From CAYRVX01 sp964642165 (GTDB taxonomy: Bacteria > Planctomycetota > Phycisphaerae > SM23-33), in NCBI GenBank assembly GCA_964642165.1, contig CAZXOC010000106.1, forward strand, positions 1-22,279: a stretch of 22,279 bases of DNA, in the 5' to 3' direction. This document shows, piece after piece, positions 20,341-22,279 of this stretch. Below the pieces are notes generated by a model. It did no database searches. It had not been told where the DNA came from and was given only the letters and a program-made list of their open reading frames with translations. The position numbers were made by a program, and so were the translations under genes. The first letter of the stretch is position 1; every line of letters starts with the position of its first letter.

Positions 20341-22279
20341 GTGACTACAAGAAACCGAATCAACGCCGTACTGGCCCTCGCCCTTCTTGCCGTGGCCAAC
20401 CCGGCCCGCGCGGGGACCATGAGTGCGAGCCTTATTGCGCCCGTGATCGACGGCCCGGATATCGCAAGCTATGGAACACAGTTTCATCTGGACAAGTGGT
20501 GGGCAGAGAATAATACCGGGGCCGGCTCGGCGAAGGGCCAAACGTTCACAACCGGCAGCGGGGATGTGCTGCTGAACGCGATTACCTATCAGATCGCGTC
20601 GAGTCAAAAAGCGGAGCCTACTAAGGTCTATGTCATTCGCGTTGGCACGGTCTCGGGAACGACATTCACAGAGATTCACTCCGAGACGGCCACGCAGACC
20701 TTCACCTGGAATGCAAGTGAGTACATGACTTGGACGTTGGATTCGCCCATCCTCTTGGCGGCCGACTCGGTCTACGGCGTCGATATAGGCATGACCAGCT
20801 CCACCTCGGGCTGGCGGACCGGGATTCCCTATCTTCAGTATGGTGAGAACGATTACGCGGACGGCAGTCGCTACACCACGGGTCAATTTGGCGTGGGCAC
20901 CGACGCCCTGGTCATGGATGGCGGTGGGCGAGACAGGATTTTCCATCTCGATCTGTTGGAAGCCTACGACACCCTGACGTGGGATGGATTGGGCGATGGA
21001 GACTGGGGGACAGAGGGGCGTTGGGTCGATGAAGACCATGTTGCGGTCGATTGGTACCCCGACGTCCTCACGCCGGCCAATGTGGTGATCGACGCCAACA
21101 CGGTGACTGTGGCCCAAGACCGTCAGGCCGCGGCCTTGACCGTTGACGGTGGCGGAGCCGCCGTCGCCGTCAACGTCGCCGATAGCGCCACGCTAACCGT
21201 GCTGCGAGGCGTGAACTTCGCTGACGGCACGTCACTGAGCCTGAGTGCCGATGCCGGATTCATTGCCGGCAGCGGTTCGGTTTCTTCCCTCGCGTTGGCC
21301 GGCAATGCCACCGTCACCGTTACTGGCAGTACCTTGGACGTGGCCTCGTTGACCAGCGCCGGCGGTACGTTGACCAAGCTGGGCGCCGGCACGCTCTCGG
21401 CCGGGACCGTCACGGCGCAGGCCGCCACGGCCTTCGAGGTCAGCGAGGGCACCCTCGCCGTCGGCGGGGCCAAGCCGCTGGGGGACGCCACGACGCTGGT
21501 CCTCTCGGGCGGCACGCTGCGGGTTGTCGGCGACGACGCCGAGGTCATGGGTGTCGCCCGGTATGCCCGATACGAAGGCGGAAACAGTGCCGCCAATCTC
21601 AGCGGCATCGATGACGGCGAACTCAACGGTGACAACGGCGGCCTGTTCGATCTAACGCCCGACGATTGGCGAGCTTGGAGGACGGCCGTCAACTACGGAT
21701 CGTCCGGCGACAACTACGCGGAGATGTGGACCGGCACTTTCCACCCCCCTGTGGACGGCACCTATACCTTCGCGACCGAAGCCGACGACTACGAGATCTT
21801 CTGGCTGGACCTGAACGGCAACGGGGAGTTCGAAGGACCGGATCCGGACCCCAATGCCGGCCAAGCCGGCGGCGAACGGATCACCGTGAATATCCCGCCC
21901 GAGCCTTGGGACACGCGACACACGGAGAGCGTCGAGCTGGTTGGCGGGCAGTCCTATCCCTTCGCCTTCGCTTACTACGAGATCGGCGGCGGTCAGTGGG
22001 CCCGGCTGAGCATCACGGCACCGGGCGGCACCGAGACGTTCGTCAATCCCGGCGACCCCGCCCAGGCCGGTTGGTGGTCGGCCTTCGTCCCCGGTCCGAT
22101 CGACATGACCGGCGTGGCGCTGACGGTGACCGCCGATTCGACGATCGACGTGGTGACCGGGGCTTCGGCCACCTTTGGCGCCCCCTTGATGAAGGCGGGC
22201 ATTCTCACCACCACCAGCCCCACCAATGCGCCCGTCATTTTCCAGGGCGTGAACATCGATCCGACGGCCACTCGCATTG
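20341..22279 (+). CDS. Large exported surface protein with PA14 domain (partial)
   Basis: The frame is open from a GTG after a perfect AGGAGG to the window end (646 codons, no stop). An in-frame ATG at 20323 lies upstream of that SD and is less likely. A signal peptide covers residues 1-25 (NRINAVLALALLAVANPARA). Residues ~30-225 form a beta-rich domain resembling choice-of-anchor domains. Residues ~228-400 follow an autotransporter-like pattern: W-x-G-x-GDGDWG...W, NVVIDANTVTVAQDRQAAALTV, then GGTLTKLGAGTLSAGTV. Residues ~401-570 resemble a PA14 domain (YARYEGG, WTGTFHPPVDGTYTFATEADD), containing a calcium-loop-like DLNGNGEFEGPDPDPN near 490. After that the repeat-like VALTVTADSTIDV resumes. 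Likely an adhesin or carbohydrate-binding surface protein. Codons are less GC-rich than in genes upstream. Confidence 0.88.
   Translation, partial: MTTRNRINAVLALALLAVANPARAGTMSASLIAPVIDGPDIASYGTQFHLDKWWAENNTGAGSAKGQTFTTGSGDVLLNAITYQIASSQKAEPTKVYVIRVGTVSGTTFTEIHSETATQTFTWNASEYMTWTLDSPILLAADSVYGVDIGMTSSTSGWRTGIPYLQYGENDYADGSRYTTGQFGVGTDALVMDGGGRDRIFHLDLLEAYDTLTWDGLGDGDWGTEGRWVDEDHVAVDWYPDVLTPANVVIDANTVTVAQDRQAAALTVDGGGAAVAVNVADSATLTVLRGVNFADGTSLSLSADAGFIAGSGSVSSLALAGNATVTVTGSTLDVASLTSAGGTLTKLGAGTLSAGTVTAQAATAFEVSEGTLAVGGAKPLGDATTLVLSGGTLRVVGDDAEVMGVARYARYEGGNSAANLSGIDDGELNGDNGGLFDLTPDDWRAWRTAVNYGSSGDNYAEMWTGTFHPPVDGTYTFATEADDYEIFWLDLNGNGEFEGPDPDPNAGQAGGERITVNIPPEPWDTRHTESVELVGGQSYPFAFAYYEIGGGQWARLSITAPGGTETFVNPGDPAQAGWWSAFVPGPIDMTGVALTVTADSTIDVVTGASATFGAPLMKAGILTTTSPTNAPVIFQGVNIDPTATRI

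Noticed and set aside
20257..21692. Minus-strand frames opposite the large surface-protein gene
   Set aside because: The plus strand reads as one uninterrupted frame with SD, signal peptide and recognisable domains; the minus-strand products have no family features.
1..22279. CRISPR array
   Set aside because: No regularly spaced repeats of 25-40 bp were found; the repeats present are isolated pairs.

Overview
This is a GC-rich bacterial chromosome segment that most resembles a member of the Planctomycetota. No rRNA or other decisive marker is present, so that placement is an inference. It rests on twin-arginine-exported Gfo/Idh/MocA and aldo/keto-reductase-like proteins, an ECF sigma factor followed by a membrane protein and an exported TPR protein, a giant exported PA14-type surface protein, an oligogalacturonate lyase, and a hairpin repeat of a type I associate with planctomycetes.

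Layout. (1) 6-2559: a tRNA-Ala(GGC) on the minus strand with a clear promoter, then a plus-strand trio in which each gene overlaps the next by four bases: ECF sigma factor, single-pass membrane protein (possible anti-sigma factor), membrane-anchored coiled-coil/TPR protein. (2) 2615-8512, minus strand: an OprB-like porin, then a complete NikK-NikM-NikL-NikQ-NikO nickel (or cobalt) ECF transporter, then ispE. A perfect inverted repeat overlaps the predicted promoter of nikK, and a related motif lies upstream of the porin. Together these genes could form a metal uptake route across both membranes. (3) 8829-9440, minus strand: two small unknown proteins (61 and 88 aa) with very good ribosome-binding sites and recognisable promoters; the 61-aa gene has a leader that can fold. 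(4) 9556-13347, plus strand: purA and uppS (translationally overlapped), a cytoplasmic oligogalacturonate lyase with its metal site intact, and an ArfB-type ribosome rescue hydrolase. (5) 13399-16598: a minus-strand Tat-exported aldo/keto-reductase-like protein and a divergent plus-strand Tat-exported Gfo/Idh/MocA oxidoreductase, then a minus-strand nitrilase-superfamily amidohydrolase. (6) 16832-19084: a membrane-fused spermidine-synthase-like protein converging on apt. (7) 19085-20340: about 1.25 kb without an intact gene and with visibly lower GC. It holds direct repeats, inverted repeats, a REP-like hairpin with a GCAA loop and a decayed DDE transposase. (8) 20341 to the window end: the first 646 codons of a large exported surface protein, reading off the end.

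The best candidates for new biology are the predicted shared control of an outer-membrane porin with the nickel ECF operon, the sigma/membrane/TPR trio, the structured leader before the 61-aa gene, and the repeat cluster at 19391-19557. Every functional name comes from motifs read by eye; no database search was possible.
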